Positions 45,938 through 58,899 of a stretch of 64,000 nucleotides of DNA are shown here, one piece after another (the first letter of the stretch is position 1; each line of letters opens with the position of its first letter). Source of the DNA: Calamus simplicifolius (lineage: Eukaryota > Streptophyta > Magnoliopsida > Arecales > Arecaceae); contig UESW01005000.1 in the NCBI GenBank assembly GCA_900491605.1, positions 233,973 through 297,972 of the forward strand, given 5' to 3'. The notes under the pieces are model-generated. The model saw nothing but the letters and a program-made list of their open reading frames with translations, had not been told where the DNA came from and searched no databases. The translations under genes were made by a program, and so were the position numbers.

Positions 45938-46074
45938 TATAGTTAATGATGTAGATACGATTGTTGACATTTGAATAAAGACTTAGTTGATTGTGTGACA
46001 AAATTTGAATTTTAATTTTTCTCTAATGAAAGTGTATCAATTTCGAGGCCAAAATTTTTATAAGGAGGGGAGAA
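45938..46074 (+). other. 3' non-coding region and polypurine tract of element C
   Basis: A short non-coding stretch ends in the purine run AAGGAGGGGAGAA (about 46062-46074) directly against the right LTR. Confidence 0.75.
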
Positions 46075-48228
46075 TGTAATCCTCGGATTTCGTTAACTGC
46101 TCGTGAGAATTGATCGTGAGATCGGAACGATTGACTCTAGGGACTCCTGCAGTTGTGCGAGGTGTTTGAATTTCAAACCCCCATGATATGATTACCTAAT
46201 CGCAAAACTTAATCGCGATATTCCTAGAATGGATAACGCCTGACGATTGTATTTTCAAATATCCCATAACTAACAGAGTCCCAAATCCCTTGATTTGAGG
46301 AGTTTGCGTTGCCTTTAAAAGATCATGCAAACCCTCCTTCCCATCATCCTCGAACGCCTCCTTCCCATCATCATCATGTGCGCATCTGCTCCTGGTAAGT
46401 CCCTCTATCCATGCCTGGGAGAGAGAGAGAAAGTTAGGAAAAGAGAGAAAGAGAGGGACTCGGGCGCGGAGGAGGCAATGGCAGCCTTCTCCCGTGTCGA
46501 TTCTGGTTTGGGCCCGGCGGCGTGCCCGCCGCCTTGCCGGGCCTGGATGACGGTCGGTGACCTCCATCGGCGCCGGGCGTGTGTCTGATGGAGGTCCGGC
46601 CGGCCTTGGTGGCCGGCCGTGCTGCCGGCACAGAGACGTGCCGCGGCAAGGTGAATGAGAGGAAGAGAGAGATTAAAGAAAGAGAGAGGGAGGAGCCGGC
46701 TGCGGCGGCGACCGGCTCTGGTCCAACCACCGGCGGCCGGGCCGCCCTGAATTTGGCCGGCCTTGCCACGGCATGCCTCCTAGCCGCCGCGAACCGTGAG
46801 AGAAAAAGGGGGAGTCGGGAGTGAAATTGGAGAGAGAGAGGGAAGGGGGGCCGCGGCCGGCTCTTGTTCGGCCACCGGCGGTCGGGCCGCCCCTAATTTG
46901 GTCGGCGGTAGCCCTGGCCGCCGGCACGGATGGTCCATGTTTCGGGTGAAACAAGGGAACAATAGTAACATGAGAAAAAAAATGTTGGGCCGGATGGGCT
47001 GAGCCGATTTTGGGCCTGTTGGGCCAGTCTGAGAGCCATTTTTGAGCCACTGTTTGGACCCTGTAATGGGCCGAATATGGTAAAATAAAATTATGGCCCG
47101 AATTAGGATTGATTCTAGTTTCTGGGGATAATTTTGTTTCCCGATTTGGGTGTATACATTGAGAGATATTCGAGCCTAAAGTTGGGCCTGTGAAGTGGTC
47201 TGGGTAGAGTTTTAAGAATCATTTTATTATTCAGGTTTTAGGAATTTAATAATGTAAAATGATACTGTAGGTACCCAGGTGTCCAAATAGCTGGGTTATC
47301 AATTGAAATTTGCATAGTGAGGTAAGTAAGCCAAGTATTATAATTTTATAGATTATTTAATTTATAAATTATGAATTTACAATTAGGTGTATGTTTATAA
47401 AATGTGAAAAATGAAGTTCATTTATTCTGAATTAATGTATAGTACCACGAATTTATAAATAAGTATTTGTTATGATATGACTTATATGAGTACATGCAAA
47501 AATGTAATTATGTTAATTTTGTAAATTATGTTGGTACTATCGAGATGATAATATGCAATCATGATGATGACAGTAAAATTTAGTGTGTGTCGCCTCATAT
47601 GACTTGAAATGACTAGTGATACCTGATCCACCTCCACAGGGAAAGATATGTGGAGGACACACATCCGTAGGATGTGTTCTGATGACATATTATGATATGG
47701 CATAACACTATATCAGGACCCTTCCTCTTACAGGACATTTAAGAGTGATACACAAGATGAGTGTTATAGGGCCGTGGGACACGTAAAGAAAAACAATGAC
47801 AGTATAAACAGTGTTTGGTTTACATTGCATAATCTAGTATTTATTATTTAATTAAGCTTTCGAATTATTTTGATATGATGATATGGATATGCTGATGGCA
47901 TGATAAATGTAATTTGAAATTGTATTAGGCTTACTTATTGAGTGTGAGCTCATATAATTCTCACAATGTTTTTTTCAGAGCCTCAGGAATGAAGAAGGAT
48001 ATTTGGGATAGACGGAGCTTCTATTAAATAAACTTAGTTCCATTATATTGATATAGTTCAGTATTACTTGTGTGTATGGCAGGCAGTCCAAAACTGATAA
48101 TTATGTTTTAGAAATAAATCATGAATTTAAATTTTTACTTTATATTAATTTATGATAAAATTTAAAATCCTTGCCTGATATGTAATAAATTATCATCTTA
48201 GCTTGAATTTTGAAACTGAGACATGACA
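46075..48228 (+). repeat. 3' (right) LTR of element C
   Basis: TGTAATCCTC...ACATGACA, collinear with the left LTR apart from scattered substitutions and the indels noted there. It also has the GC-rich centre (46400-46930). Confidence 0.9.
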
Positions 48229-50362
48229 CCTCCGTTCCAGAGATGGCAAGCAACCCGGCTAGAGTTCTCTGGTAGCCTTGTCTGTGATGATATTGTGGAC
48301 CAGGTCCAGGAGGCGATGCCCCACGACAGGACAAAGCCAGGGGGGGCCGGCTTCCGAGTCCCGACACAGCCGCAATTTGGCTTATTAAACTTAGAGGCCA
48401 AAAGCAAGATGGAAAGGAAATTGCTGTGATACTTATCGGCGCAGCAAAGCAATTGAAGCAACCCGCATGACTTGGAAGCGGCTGCGCGTCCGTTCACACG
48501 ACGTGGGATGATATAAAGTTGATGGATACGGGATGTATCGTGGCCACTACATCTTTAGATACCGTAAGTTTACCAGCAATAATAATAGGATTCTCGAATG
48601 CTGCCTAAGGCAAGGCGCAAGGTACTTCCAACGTCCGGCTTTACTACTAGTTTTAATATAATTTGGTTGGAGAATGGAGATGGTGGGAACTCACTCGGCT
48701 AAAGAGGCTTTTTGGAGCACTTAGCAGCCACCTGCAGTCAAACTAATTAACGGGGGATGTCATGTCAGATTCATGATACTGATGCAATATAGCTGTGACG
48801 CATGCTTGTCTTACGACTAAAGAAGCAAAATATTACTTGAATATGTCTTGGAGCTCAAGTGGTGACTACAACCCAGCCCCATTGGATTGGATTTTATGGG
48901 AGCAAGTCTTCCCTACTTCGAAATGCTTGCTTTCAGACCCAATCCTAAAGGGAAATCGAGACCCAGTGCGCAGATTAGGTCCAGCGAAAGCCAAAGACAA
49001 ATTGCCCACGGGACTCTCTTTCCTGCTGGTTGGCTGGCTCCCCTCTAATTGGCAGATGTTTCATGTTCGATTTTGGTGGGTGGCCTTTTTTCCTGCGCTG
49101 TTATTTTCGAAAAGTTAACTTACTTAGATACAAAATTATAGATGGATCAAATTGTAGCTAAACTTAGACCAGCAATTGTCATCAAGTTTCACTTTTATCA
49201 GGGTGGTGAAATATATATAAGAATTAGCTCCAACAAAAGCATGCCAATCCTCCTAAATGGGGGCAATATTGGCAGTGGTATTAGATATTTCAGCAATTTC
49301 CAGGGGACATATTGTTGCACCAACCACCCCAAAACGAAAACGCTTTAGTAATTCAAAAATATAACTCAAAAGGCCCACTCGATATCTGCTGGTGTGTTAT
49401 CTTCTTGTTGCTATGTTGCCTGCCACTCGTTTTGTGGAGAGAACTCTAGCTAGTTGCTTAGTTTACTTCCCCATACTTACCATTGCCCAATTCTCTCTCT
49501 TTTCAAGCTCTAGCCATTGAGTTGTTCATAGAGTTGATAAGTTCGAATCTTTTTGTTTCTAGCTAGATGCGTGCGCTTGTATGTTCCCCATACTTATGGG
49601 CTTGGAAAATCATTCAAACACATGCAACAAAGTTAAAGGACTGAAAAGAATCATGAACGAGGCTGAGATAAATCCGTTCCATGATGCATGGTTCCTGAGT
49701 CATCATCTTAGTCAAACATGTAGTACTGAAACGGTGGTGGAGGCATGCAGCAGCGGGATGTAATTGTTTGACTGCTGATTTAATTCATGGAAAGCCTTTT
49801 CCTAGTTTATTATCACGGACATATGTTAGCCTTTTTTTTTTTTTTTTTTTTTTGCTCCACTAATCTCTTTTACTCCAGTGCCTATTGGATGTGGGAGTGA
49901 CCGCAGAAAGTGGGCACAGAGCGTGGATTATTTCTTTATGAGGTGGCAGTGGGCAGAAGAAAAATAGGCCAAACCCACAAGTGGAACATGAGTTCAGATA
50001 TCCTTGGTGGAAGACCCCCTTTGAATGAAGCCAGTTGAGCAAATACTTGGACCAGCTAAGTTCTCACGTTTTTACTCATCATTGTCGGCCAATAATAGCG
50101 GCATTTCATCCCCTGGCCTTGAGTGGCGCCAACTGAGACAGCACTGCTGTAGGCCAAATTAAAGCATGGACTCACACAAAGGAGTAGTATATTAAAGATA
50201 AGAGAGCTGTATATGTGTCATGATTGTGTCTTGTGGGGGCTGACCAACCCACTATTTGGTCATCCAACATGCTAATTAACCATCATCCATCCAATTTGGA
50301 TCCTAGTGAACGTATTTGTTCACTTATCATTACGTTATTGCCAGGAGAGAGCCATTATCTTA

Positions 50363-50394
<32 letters not shown>

Positions 50395-51219
50395 GCGTGC
50401 ACTGTTGCATGTGGTCTTTTGTGTTTTTGAGTGCAATGTGTTTGGTGGACCGCATGGTGTGGGCGAGACCAATGTAATTAAGAACCATGGAGGTCATCAT
50501 GAGGCTCTCATTTTGGCATGCCATGCTGAGTGGACCGATCACTAGATCGCTGATTAATGATCTCCGTTGCGTTGGAGGCCTGGATCACTGTGTGCTTTCT
50601 CTCGATCTGATGCAGTATCAGAACGTTGAACGATAACTATATAACAAAGGACTCATTAATCGATTAGAGCAGTTTTTAAACAGTTTAGGTATAAAATTTA
50701 TTATTATTTCCAACACATCCAGATACATCCAGAAGGAGAGTGATTTCGATATCTCCGTTCCCAGCTCTTTCAACAATGTGTGTCCCAGGCTAGTCATCAT
50801 GTTCTTCCATTGCTGCACACTGTGCAGACCAATGACCACCTGGCCCTGGAGGAAGCCAAACGGTAGTGATCATGGAGGACCCATATATGCACCTAGTAGG
50901 ATATGCATCATTTCATGTCGAGGTGGTATATATGAGTTGCAATGAGTACATCATTTTGGGCCCATGATCAGTAGTCCAATGTTCAACCGTTCGTCCCTCA
51001 ACATCAGCTAATGAAACATCATTTGCACCACATGCACGCACCACCTCTTGCCATGGCACTGCACCTCACGTATGTGGCCCTAAGCCACCAGAATATATCG
51101 GGAATCTTGCGTTCAAAGACTGGTGGCATCACAGTGTTCACCTCAAGGGAATGTAGGGCACCAACCAACTCAAAATGTTAGCAAATGTGCTTGATGTAGT
51201 CAATGATCGATTTAGAGTA
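48229..51219. other. Intergenic DNA, no supportable gene
   Basis: Mixed-composition unique-looking sequence. Short ORFs (for example 48795-49118) show no domain, no conserved motif and no splice partners. Features are a T-run at about 49832-49853 and a CT/TA microsatellite at 50363-50394. No RNA gene was recognised. Confidence 0.5.
50363..50394. repeat. Compound (CT)n(TA)n microsatellite
   Basis: A CT run passes directly into a TA run. Confidence 0.88.
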
Positions 51220-51519
51220 TGATAGAGCTAAATTCTACTAGCATTTGATTAGGCAACATGTGGCTATTCATTCCATATCAATAAAGTTTTCATTGATGAA
51301 CAACATTGCAAGGGATATTAAAATTAATTCTTTATTATTATTGATTAGTATTTTATTAGTAAGTTTGGTAGTTTGTTGAGTCAAGTCAAATGTAGTTAGT
51401 TGTGTGTGGGTAACGTATGGTTGCATAGATAAGTATAATTTCAAAATAAAAATTAAAATTCTGACCTTTCACTTCTTTTCATTTTTTCTTTAGAAAAGCT
51501 TTAGGCTAAAACTACAGCA
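51220..51519 (+). repeat. Probable 5' LTR of element D
   Basis: TGATAGAGCTAA... to ...ACTACAGCA, about 300 bp, a normal size for Tork-like LTRs. It is placed only by TG/CA ends and the primer site eight bases downstream. The second LTR is not in the window. Confidence 0.4.
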
Positions 51520-51526
51520 GTTAAAC

Positions 51527-51538
51527 TGGTATCAGAGC
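51527..51538 (+). promoter_or_regulatory. Primer-binding site of element D
   Basis: TGGTATCAGAGC, initiator tRNA-Met type. Confidence 0.85.
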
Positions 51539-51844
51539 ATCGCCGGCGATCCTCCTCCGCTGAGATCGAATCCTCATTGCTCAAAATCTCTTCCTTATCT
51601 CTTCTTTCTCATAGCAACGCGGTGCTCCCCTTTGGTGTTTGACCAAAACTTCAAATGGATTGAGATAAAAGAAAGAGAAACGGAGAAGATTAAAGCCCAA
51701 TTTAGTCTAAGCAGTCATCTCCTGCTCTCAAGGTGTTCGACGAAAGGCTTAAGTGAAGACGCTTTAAAGCAGTCTTCCCACACTCTCATGGTGTTCAACG
51801 AAAGGCTTGAGTAGGATAATGCCAAGCAATCTCAAGTTTTAGAG

Positions 51845-53216
51845 ATGGCGAGTTTAAGCAATCAAACTATAAGTGCTCAACAATCACAAGTTTTCATTTT
51901 TTAAGGAGAAAACTGTGATTTTTGGTTTGTGAATATGAAAATAATTTTTTTATTATATGATTTTTGAGAGTATGTGGAAGATGGGTATGAGGAACAGAAG
52001 GATACAGTTGCTTTCAGTAATGCCCAAAAATAATAATTGAAGGATCAAAGAAAGAAAGATGCAAAGGCTCTAGCTTTGATTCAATAAGGAGTTGCTGATA
52101 CAATTTTTTAAAGAACTATCAATGCAACAAGAGCAAAAGAGGCTTGAAATAATCTTCAAAAGGAGTATAGAGGTACTTCCAAGGTAAAAACCATAAAGCT
52201 TCAAACTTTGCAAAGACATTTTAAAAATTTAAAGATGAAAGAAATAGAGTTGTTGAAGGATTATTTTACCAGAGTCATGAAGGTTATGAATCAAAAAAAT
52301 ATATGGGGATACTATTTCTAATCAGAGAATTGTTAAAAAAATTCTTATCAGCTTGCATGAAAAATATGACCTCATTATTGCTGTCATTGAAGAAACTAAA
52401 GATCTTTAATCTTTTAGTATTGAAGAGTTGATGAGATCAATCAAAACATTTGAGCAACGGTTGAATAGGCGTTCTAAAAAATCAACCGAGAGTGCTTTTC
52501 AATCTAGGCTCAATGTTAATTTAAGACCTCATGATAAAGACTCTAAGAAAAAATCTTCAAAAGATGGAAGACATACGAGAGGAAAAGATAGAAGAAATTC
52601 AAGAGAAAGAGGAAGAAGCAACTTTATAATACAAATTAATGAGGAGTTAACTCAAGAAAAATATAGAATCTTTCAAAGAAGAAGCCATATAGAGAAAGAT
52701 TGTTGGTTTCAAGGAAAGCCTCAATGTCACAATTATAGAAAGTTTGGTCATGTCCAAAAAGATTGTTACTTGAAGAAAGATCATCAAGTAGATTTCATTG
52801 AAGAAAAAGAAGGTGAAGCCAATTTGTTCTATACTTGTCAAGTAGCTACAGAGCGAAAGCATGATGAATGTAGTAATTATATGATCAGCAATGAAAGAAT
52901 TTTTATGAAGATTGATTCAACTTTCAATTCTCAAGTAAAGATGGGCAATGGTGCCTTAGTTCAAGCAAAAGGAAAATGTATAATTGCCATAAAAATAAAG
53001 AAGAGAAAAAGATACATCCATGATGCATTGCTAGTTCTAGAACTAGAGCAAAACTTGCTAAGTGTTGGGCAACTTGTAGACCATGGATACTCAATTCACT
53101 TTGAAGAAAATTCTTGCAGAATTTTTGATAAAAGAAATCAAGCTGTAGCAAAGATCAAGATGAGAAAAAATAAAAGTTTTCTCTCACTTTCTCTTACAAG
53201 AATGATGTGGCTTTGA
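51845..53216 (+). pseudogene. gag and protease region of element D
   Basis: ATG 51845 (MASLSNQT...) opens a Tork-type gag. UBN2 pieces are recognisable (LKDYFTRVMKVMNQ, FSIEELMRSIKTFEQRLNRR). The open frame 52428-53216 contains a zinc knuckle with one Cys replaced (CHNYRKFGHVQKDC). It then has a protease-like stretch in which the catalytic DSG is gone (DECSNYM where DSGCSNHM is expected), and the start of GAG-pre-integrase (LLSVGQLVDHGY). Confidence 0.78.
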
Positions 53217-53958
53217 AGATGGATATGGTTAGTGACTCATGGTTATGGCAATGAAAACTTGGGCATTTGAATTTTCAAAGCTTGAAGAATCTTCAGCAAA
53301 AGAATATGGTGTATGAGCTGCCATTTATATAAGAATTAAAAGAAGTTTGTGAAGGTTGTGCAAATGAAAAGCATTTTCAAAAGAGAAGGCATGAAGAGCT
53401 AGAACACCATTGGAGCTTGTTCACACTAATGTATGTGGTCTTATGTCAACTCCATCTCATGGAGGTAACAAATACTTCGTAACTTTCATTTACGACTTCT
53501 CTAGAATGACATGGGTATATTTTATGAGGCAAAAATCAGTTGTATTTAGTATCTTTAAAAAATTTTAGCATTTTATTGAGAGGCAAAAAGTGGATATTTG
53601 ATTAAAGTATTGAGAAGTGATAGAGGTAGTGAGTATAACTCAAATGAATTTGATAATTTTTGTGAAGATATTGTCTTAAACAGATAGGTAACAGTTAGAT
53701 ACAATCCGCAATAAAATAGAGTGGCGGAAAGAAAGAATAGAACTATTATGGAGATGTCAAAAGCAATGCTTCATGAGAATAGGCTGCCTTTGTCTTTTTG
53801 AGGTGAAGCGATTTCTACTACAGTTTATTTGTTGAATAGATGATTAACAAATGTAGTGATTAATCAAACTCCAATTGAAGCTTGGAGTGGAAAGAAGATA
53901 TTAGTGAATCACTTAAAGGTTTTTGGATGTATTTGTTTTGCTTATGTTCTAAAGAATG
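53217..53958 (+). pseudogene. Integrase N-half of element D
   Basis: A degraded HHCC finger (KLGHLNFQSL ... CEGCANEKHF) and core fragments (GGNKYFVTFIYDFSRMTW, then a PLSF / YLLNR block) appear in shifting frames with several stops. Truncated at 53958 by element E. Confidence 0.75.
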
Positions 53959-55626
53959 TGTTGACCTCATATTGATTTTAATGACTACAAAATAATTAAG
54001 TATAGTACTAATAACTTTATTGTCAAGATAAATTGATTTTAGGTGAAGCATCAAGAAGAAGGTATTACTCTAAATTAAAAATGTTCTTCAAGTCAAGAGA
54101 AAGGTAACATAAAGGTAAAATGAGACTAATATGGTTTTGATTTCTAAGTGAAAAATATTTTCAAAAGGGCTAATGAACTCATGTTTCAAAAGAGCATCTA
54201 TCTTTCAAGTAACTAGAACTATCTTTGGATGAATTCTTATATCAAAATTATTTTCCAAAGCACCCCTTTTCTCCTTGAAATGGCTCAAACTTTGTTTTGC
54301 TTTTGATCTTTGCCTTTACCATGAGATTAAGCAAACAAGGTGCCTATATAGCATGCTCCATGGCATTTTTGTAAATCCCATTTCAAGTGCTAAGGCCATC
54401 GCACGATGGTTTGCCATGTTTTTGAAACAAGGCGCCTATATAGGCGACTTGTTGCAAACAAGACGCCTATCCTTAGGATAATGCCAAACAAGGCACCTAT
54501 ATAGGTGCCTATCCTTAGGAAATTGCTTTGTCTTGCCTTGGCTTGCCCGTTTTCTTACATTGCTTCATAGGAAAATCTTTGGAGGAAATAAGGCATCTTG
54601 CAAGGCACCTTTTGTGGTTAAGACAGAGAGCTAACCAAATTTAGATGCCTATATAGGCGACTATATGCTTGAAAAAAATTCTATAACGGATATATTGCAA
54701 TGTTTCAATACTTCCTATTCTCATCCTATCTTTTCCCAATGGTTGTAAATGGCTAGATTTTTGAAATGGATGTATAAATACCACATTAAACAGTGATCTG
54801 AGGACAAGAAAAAAGAGAGAGAAGTGTGGAAAATAGTGAAGAAAATCATGTGAAAAATCGGTAAAAAATAGGGGAGATATTGAAAATTAGTGAGAGCTTG
54901 GTTGTACAAGAAAAAGAGATTTGGTGAAGCATTTATTCTGTGATATTTATAGATTTATTGGTGTATTTATTGACATCCTCTCAAAATGGTTAAGATCATT
55001 CAAAGAAGATATGGTGTATTCAAGAAGCTTTCAAGGAGAAGTTCAAATTTATTGAAGGCATCATTCAAAGCTCCAACAACCACAAGAAGGCTTCATTTAT
55101 TCCTCAAAGTTCATCCAAAGGAAGAAGCCAAAATCTCCAAAAATATGTAATGTGATATTTCACTGCTTTATATGCTCATTTTAGGAGCTTCTTGTACTTA
55201 AATCTTGATACTCTTGTGATTGATTGAAAGTTTCCCTTGTGCCTGTGAAACAAGAAGCTAGCCTGGAAGGCTAGGTTATGAATGGCCCTTTTGTGCCCAT
55301 AAAAAAAGAAGCTAGCTCAGAAGGCTGGGTTGTAAGGTTTCCTTATGCTTGTGAAACAAGAAGCTAGCCAGGTTGGCTAGGGTTGATAGTGAAAATTCTC
55401 AAGGAATTCTTGAGGAGTGGATGTAGATACTGAGTTTGGCACCGAACCACTATATATTGTTTATGTTTGTGCGATTTGATTTATGTGGTGCTTGTTTATT
55501 GTCTCTTCACTTCTCTACACAACAATTTGATTAAACTTTAAAAATTTTCTAAGTGCATATACTTGCCAAATTATTTTTTAAAAATCCAATTCACCCTCCC
55601 TCTTGGGTTGCATTATCTGGGCAACA
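53959..55626 (+). repeat. 5' LTR of element E
   Basis: 1668 bp, TGTTGACCTC...GGGCAACA. It contains CCTATATAGG-type repeats (54340-54665), TATAAATA at 54773-54780, and three AGAAGCTAGC repeats near 55250, 55308 and 55360. The left part matches the 3' LTR at 62858. Confidence 0.9.
54340..54665. promoter_or_regulatory. Cluster of CCTATATAGG palindromes in LTR E
   Basis: Units include TGCCTATATAGC (54340), GGCGCCTATATAGGCGAC (54431), GACGCCTATCC (54462), the perfect palindrome GGCACCTATATAGGTGCC (54492-54509) and ATGCCTATATAGGCGAC (54644). They lie about 110-430 bp upstream of the TATA box, as the different motif cluster does in A and B. The 3' LTR has matching units at about 63236, 63321 and 63351. 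Confidence 0.6.
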
Positions 55627-55628
55627 AG

Positions 55629-55639
55629 TGGTATTAGAG
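55629..55639 (+). promoter_or_regulatory. Primer-binding site of element E, mutated
   Basis: TGGTATTAGAG two bases after the LTR, with T for C at the seventh position of the usual tRNA-Met site. Confidence 0.75.
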
Positions 55640-55699
55640 TAGGTGCTCTAGATTTTATTTGCTTCAACAAGCTTAGAGCCAAAGATTATAACAACCCAA

Positions 55700-57300
55700 A
55701 TGGGATCTCTATTGAGTGAGGGGCAATCCACTAATAGACCACTACTTTTTAATGGCACAAATTACACATATTGGAAAGCACGAATAAAAATCTCCATTCA
55801 AGTACTTGACTATGATTTATGGAGTATTATAGTAAATGGACATCATACACCCACTATTAGATCTAATGGCATTGATATTTTTAAACCAAAAATGAAATGG
55901 GATGATCATGATAAGAAAATGGTATAGCTCAATGCTAAAGCCATAAATATTTTTTATTGCTCTTTTGATGCCAATGAATTTAACTGAATTTTCACATGTA
56001 TTTTTGCCAAGAAAATTTGGTATAGACTTGAGGTTATCCATGAGGGGACAAATCAAGTTAAAGAATCTAAAATAAATATGCTTGTTCATAATATAAATTT
56101 TTCAAAATAGATTCTGCTGAAAGTATCATTGATATATTTATAAGGTTTATCGATATTATTAATGGACTGAAAAGCCTAGAAAAATCATATGCTAATGGTG
56201 ACCTTATTAGAAAAAAATTAAAATTCTTACCTAGATTTTGGGAGGCCAAAATCACCGTAATACAAGAAGGCAAGGACCTCAACACTCTATCACTTGAAGA
56301 ATTGGTCAGTTCGTTGATGACTCATGAGCTGCAACAGCAACAACATCTTGATGAAGATGAGTCAAAGAAGAAAAGGATGATGACACTAAAGAGTGACGCA
56401 CAAAATGATGAGAGTGAGGAGATCACTAGTGATAGTGAGGAGGATGATAAGATGGCACCCATCACCCAAAAATTTAAGAAATTTATGAGAAGGAAGAGAT
56501 TTGAAGGAAGAAAGAAATAATTCATGAAAGAAGAGCATAGTAAAGAGAAGGATAAAGATGCCCTTATATGTTATAAGTATAAGAAGTCGGAACATATTAG
56601 ATCAAAGTGTTCCCAATTGAAGAAAGGTCCCAAGAAGATAAAAAAGAAGGCTATATTAGCAACTTAGAGCGATAGTGATGTATCAAGCTCCGAAGAAGAA
56701 GAAGAAATGAATGATGTTGCAAATATATATTTCATGGCCCATGATGAAGAGGTAAGTTCAAACTTTTTAGATGATTTCACATTTGAAGAATTGTATGGTG
56801 AATTTTATGAGTTACTTGATGATTTTTTAAAATTAAGTTCAAAGAATAAAGATATGAAAAACCACATTAAAAACTTAACTCTAAAAAAAATATTTTGAAA
56901 GAAAATGATTCTTTGCTCCAAGAAAATAAGGCTTTGAAAAATGAAGTTTAAAAGCTTAAACCCATTGTTGACAAATTTATCTTAAGCTCTACTAAACTCA
57001 ATATGATTTTTGATAATCAAAGAGCTATTTTCAATAAGGTTGGTCTTGGTTATAATCGTCTAAAGAAGCAAAAATTCTTAAAAAATATTTTTGTTCCACA
57101 AAGTGAATTTTTAAATGTTACATGCGTTAAATGTGGTTTGAAAGGTCACAAAGCTTATTCATATCATTCACATTCTAGCAATAATATTATAAAGATATGG
57201 GTTCCAAAAGGAACCATTTTAGCTAACCCCAAAGGACTCAAGAAAGCTTGGGTACTTAAAAGCAAGACCTAAATTTACGTATATAGGTGTGTCTTATAAC
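55700..57300 (+). pseudogene. gag of element E
   Basis: ATG 55700 begins a UBN2-type gag open for 75 codons, then stops. The frame can be followed to an acidic stretch (56302-56520), a damaged zinc knuckle (CYKYKKSEHIRSKC, near 56568) and a second Cys motif (CVKCGLKGHKAYSYH, near 57121). Several TAG/TAA/TGA codons replace Gln, Trp or Arg codons. Confidence 0.82.
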
Positions 57301-58669
57301 CCGAGAAGCAAAAAAAATAAAATGATACTTGGATAGCGGGTGCTCAAAACACATGATGGATGATAAATCTTAATTCATCACTTTGAAAGCAAAAGAAGGA
57401 GAGTGGTTACCTTTGGAGATAATAGCCAAGGTAAAATTCAATGCATTGGTAAAATAGGCATCACTCCTCATATATTTATTGACAATGTCTTGCTTGTAAA
57501 TAGATTGAAACATAATTTACTTAGTATTAGCCAACTTTATGATAAAGGTTTCAAAATTATTTTTAAATTATCTTTTTGCATGGTTACCAATCCTGCTAAC
57601 AATTGTATGAAATTTATTAATCAAAGGCATGATAATGTTTACATTATTGATTTGAATGATTTGAATGACCAAAGTGTTGATTGTCTGGTTGCCATGAATG
57701 CTAAAATTGATAGATCTAGTTGGTTATGGCATCGTAGGCTTGTTCATGTCAGCATGGATTTGCTTTCTATATTATTCAAAAAGGATTTGGTTAAAGGTTT
57801 GCCAAAATTAAATTTAAAAAAAAAAAGATTTATGATGCATGTTAATTTGAAAAACAATCTAAAGTTTCTTTCAAGTCTAAAAATATGATTTCAACTTCTA
57901 GACCTTTAGAACTTTTGCATATAGATTTGTTTGGACCAACTAGGATCACAAGTTTAGGCGGTAAACATTATGGATTCATGATTATCGATGATTTTTTATG
58001 ATTTACATGGATTTTATTTTTGGCTAGTAAAGATGAAGCTTTTTCTGCATTTCAAAAACTTTTTAAAAAAATCTTAAATAAAAAAGGTTTTCCTATTTTA
58101 TCCATTAGAAGTGATCATAGAAAGAAATTTGAAAATTAATACTTTAAAATTTTTTATAATGAGCATGACATTGATCATAACTTTTGTGCACATAGGACAC
58201 CCCAGCAAAATGGGATAGTAGAAAGAAAAAAAAGGACTTTAGAAGAAATGGCCAGTACCATATTGTATAAAAGCAACCTTCCAAAATACTTTTGGGCTGA
58301 AGCAATCAATACAACATGTTACATCTTAAATAGAGCATTAATTAGACCTATCTTGAAAAAGACCTCTTATAAACTTTCGAAAGGTAAAAAACTTAACCTT
58401 GGCTATTTTTATATTTTTGTTGTCGATGTTTTATCTTGAACAATGAAAAATCCAATTTTGATAAGTTTGATGCTAAATCTGATGAAGAAATTTTTTTTGG
58501 TTATTCATCTTCTAGTAGAGCTTATAGAGTCTTTAATAAGAAAACCTTAGTAGTAGAAGAATCTATTCATGTTATTTTTGATGAAGCTAATGATCTTTCA
58601 TCAAGGAAGATAAAGATTTTGAATGATGTAGGTGAAATTAAAGATCAAATTAAGAAGCTCACCTTGTAA
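57301..58669 (+). pseudogene. Protease and integrase of element E
   Basis: The protease motif YLDSGCSKHMM lies near 57328-57360 with DSG kept, but the preceding Trp codon is a stop. GAG-pre-integrase (57403-57888) has WLWHRRLVHVS, where the usual Gly-His is Val-His. The integrase core pieces GPTRITSLGGKHYGF, DDFL and SIRSDH are broken by stops. The distal part (QQNGIVERKKRTLEE, near 58203) keeps the Glu region. Confidence 0.83.
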
Positions 58670-58899
58670 GAGAAAGAAGATTCAACAACACAAGCTGAAC
58701 ATGAAGAGGTGAATGACTTAATCCAACTCGAAGAACCTCAAAGTAATCTTGAATTGAAAAAAAGAATGGAGATATGCTCATAGTCATCCTAAAGAATTTA
58801 TTCTTGGTGATCCATCTCATAGTGTTAGAACTAGGTCATCATTTAGGGATGCATGCAATAATTTATCTTTTGTTTTACAAATATAATTTAAGTGCTATG

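Larger units (their letters stand above)
28505..48228 (+). mobile_element. Gypsy element C (chromovirus, Tekay/Del-like), split by copia element B
   Basis: Two LTRs of 2154 bp (28505-30658 and 46075-48228) begin TGTAATCC and end CATGACA. The tRNA-Met primer site, gag with paired Cys motifs, protease, reverse transcriptase, RNase H, integrase and a C-terminal chromodomain-like region follow in gypsy order. Flanks CCCCC (28500-28504) and CCTCC (48229-48233) fit a 5 bp target duplication with one change. Element B lies in gag at 31461-42039. Stops and frameshifts in every domain show it is dead. Confidence 0.92.
51220..53958 (+). mobile_element. Copia element D (Tork-like), 5' part, interrupted by element E
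   Basis: It has a probable short LTR, tRNA-Met primer site, gag, protease remnant and integrase N-half in copia order. It stops inside integrase (after VFGCICFAYVLKN) where element E begins. The rest should lie beyond the right edge of the window. All coding parts carry stops or shifts. Confidence 0.75.

Noticed and set aside
48795..49118. 107-codon ORF in the intergenic region
   Set aside because: No domain, ordinary composition, no splice-linked exons seen nearby.
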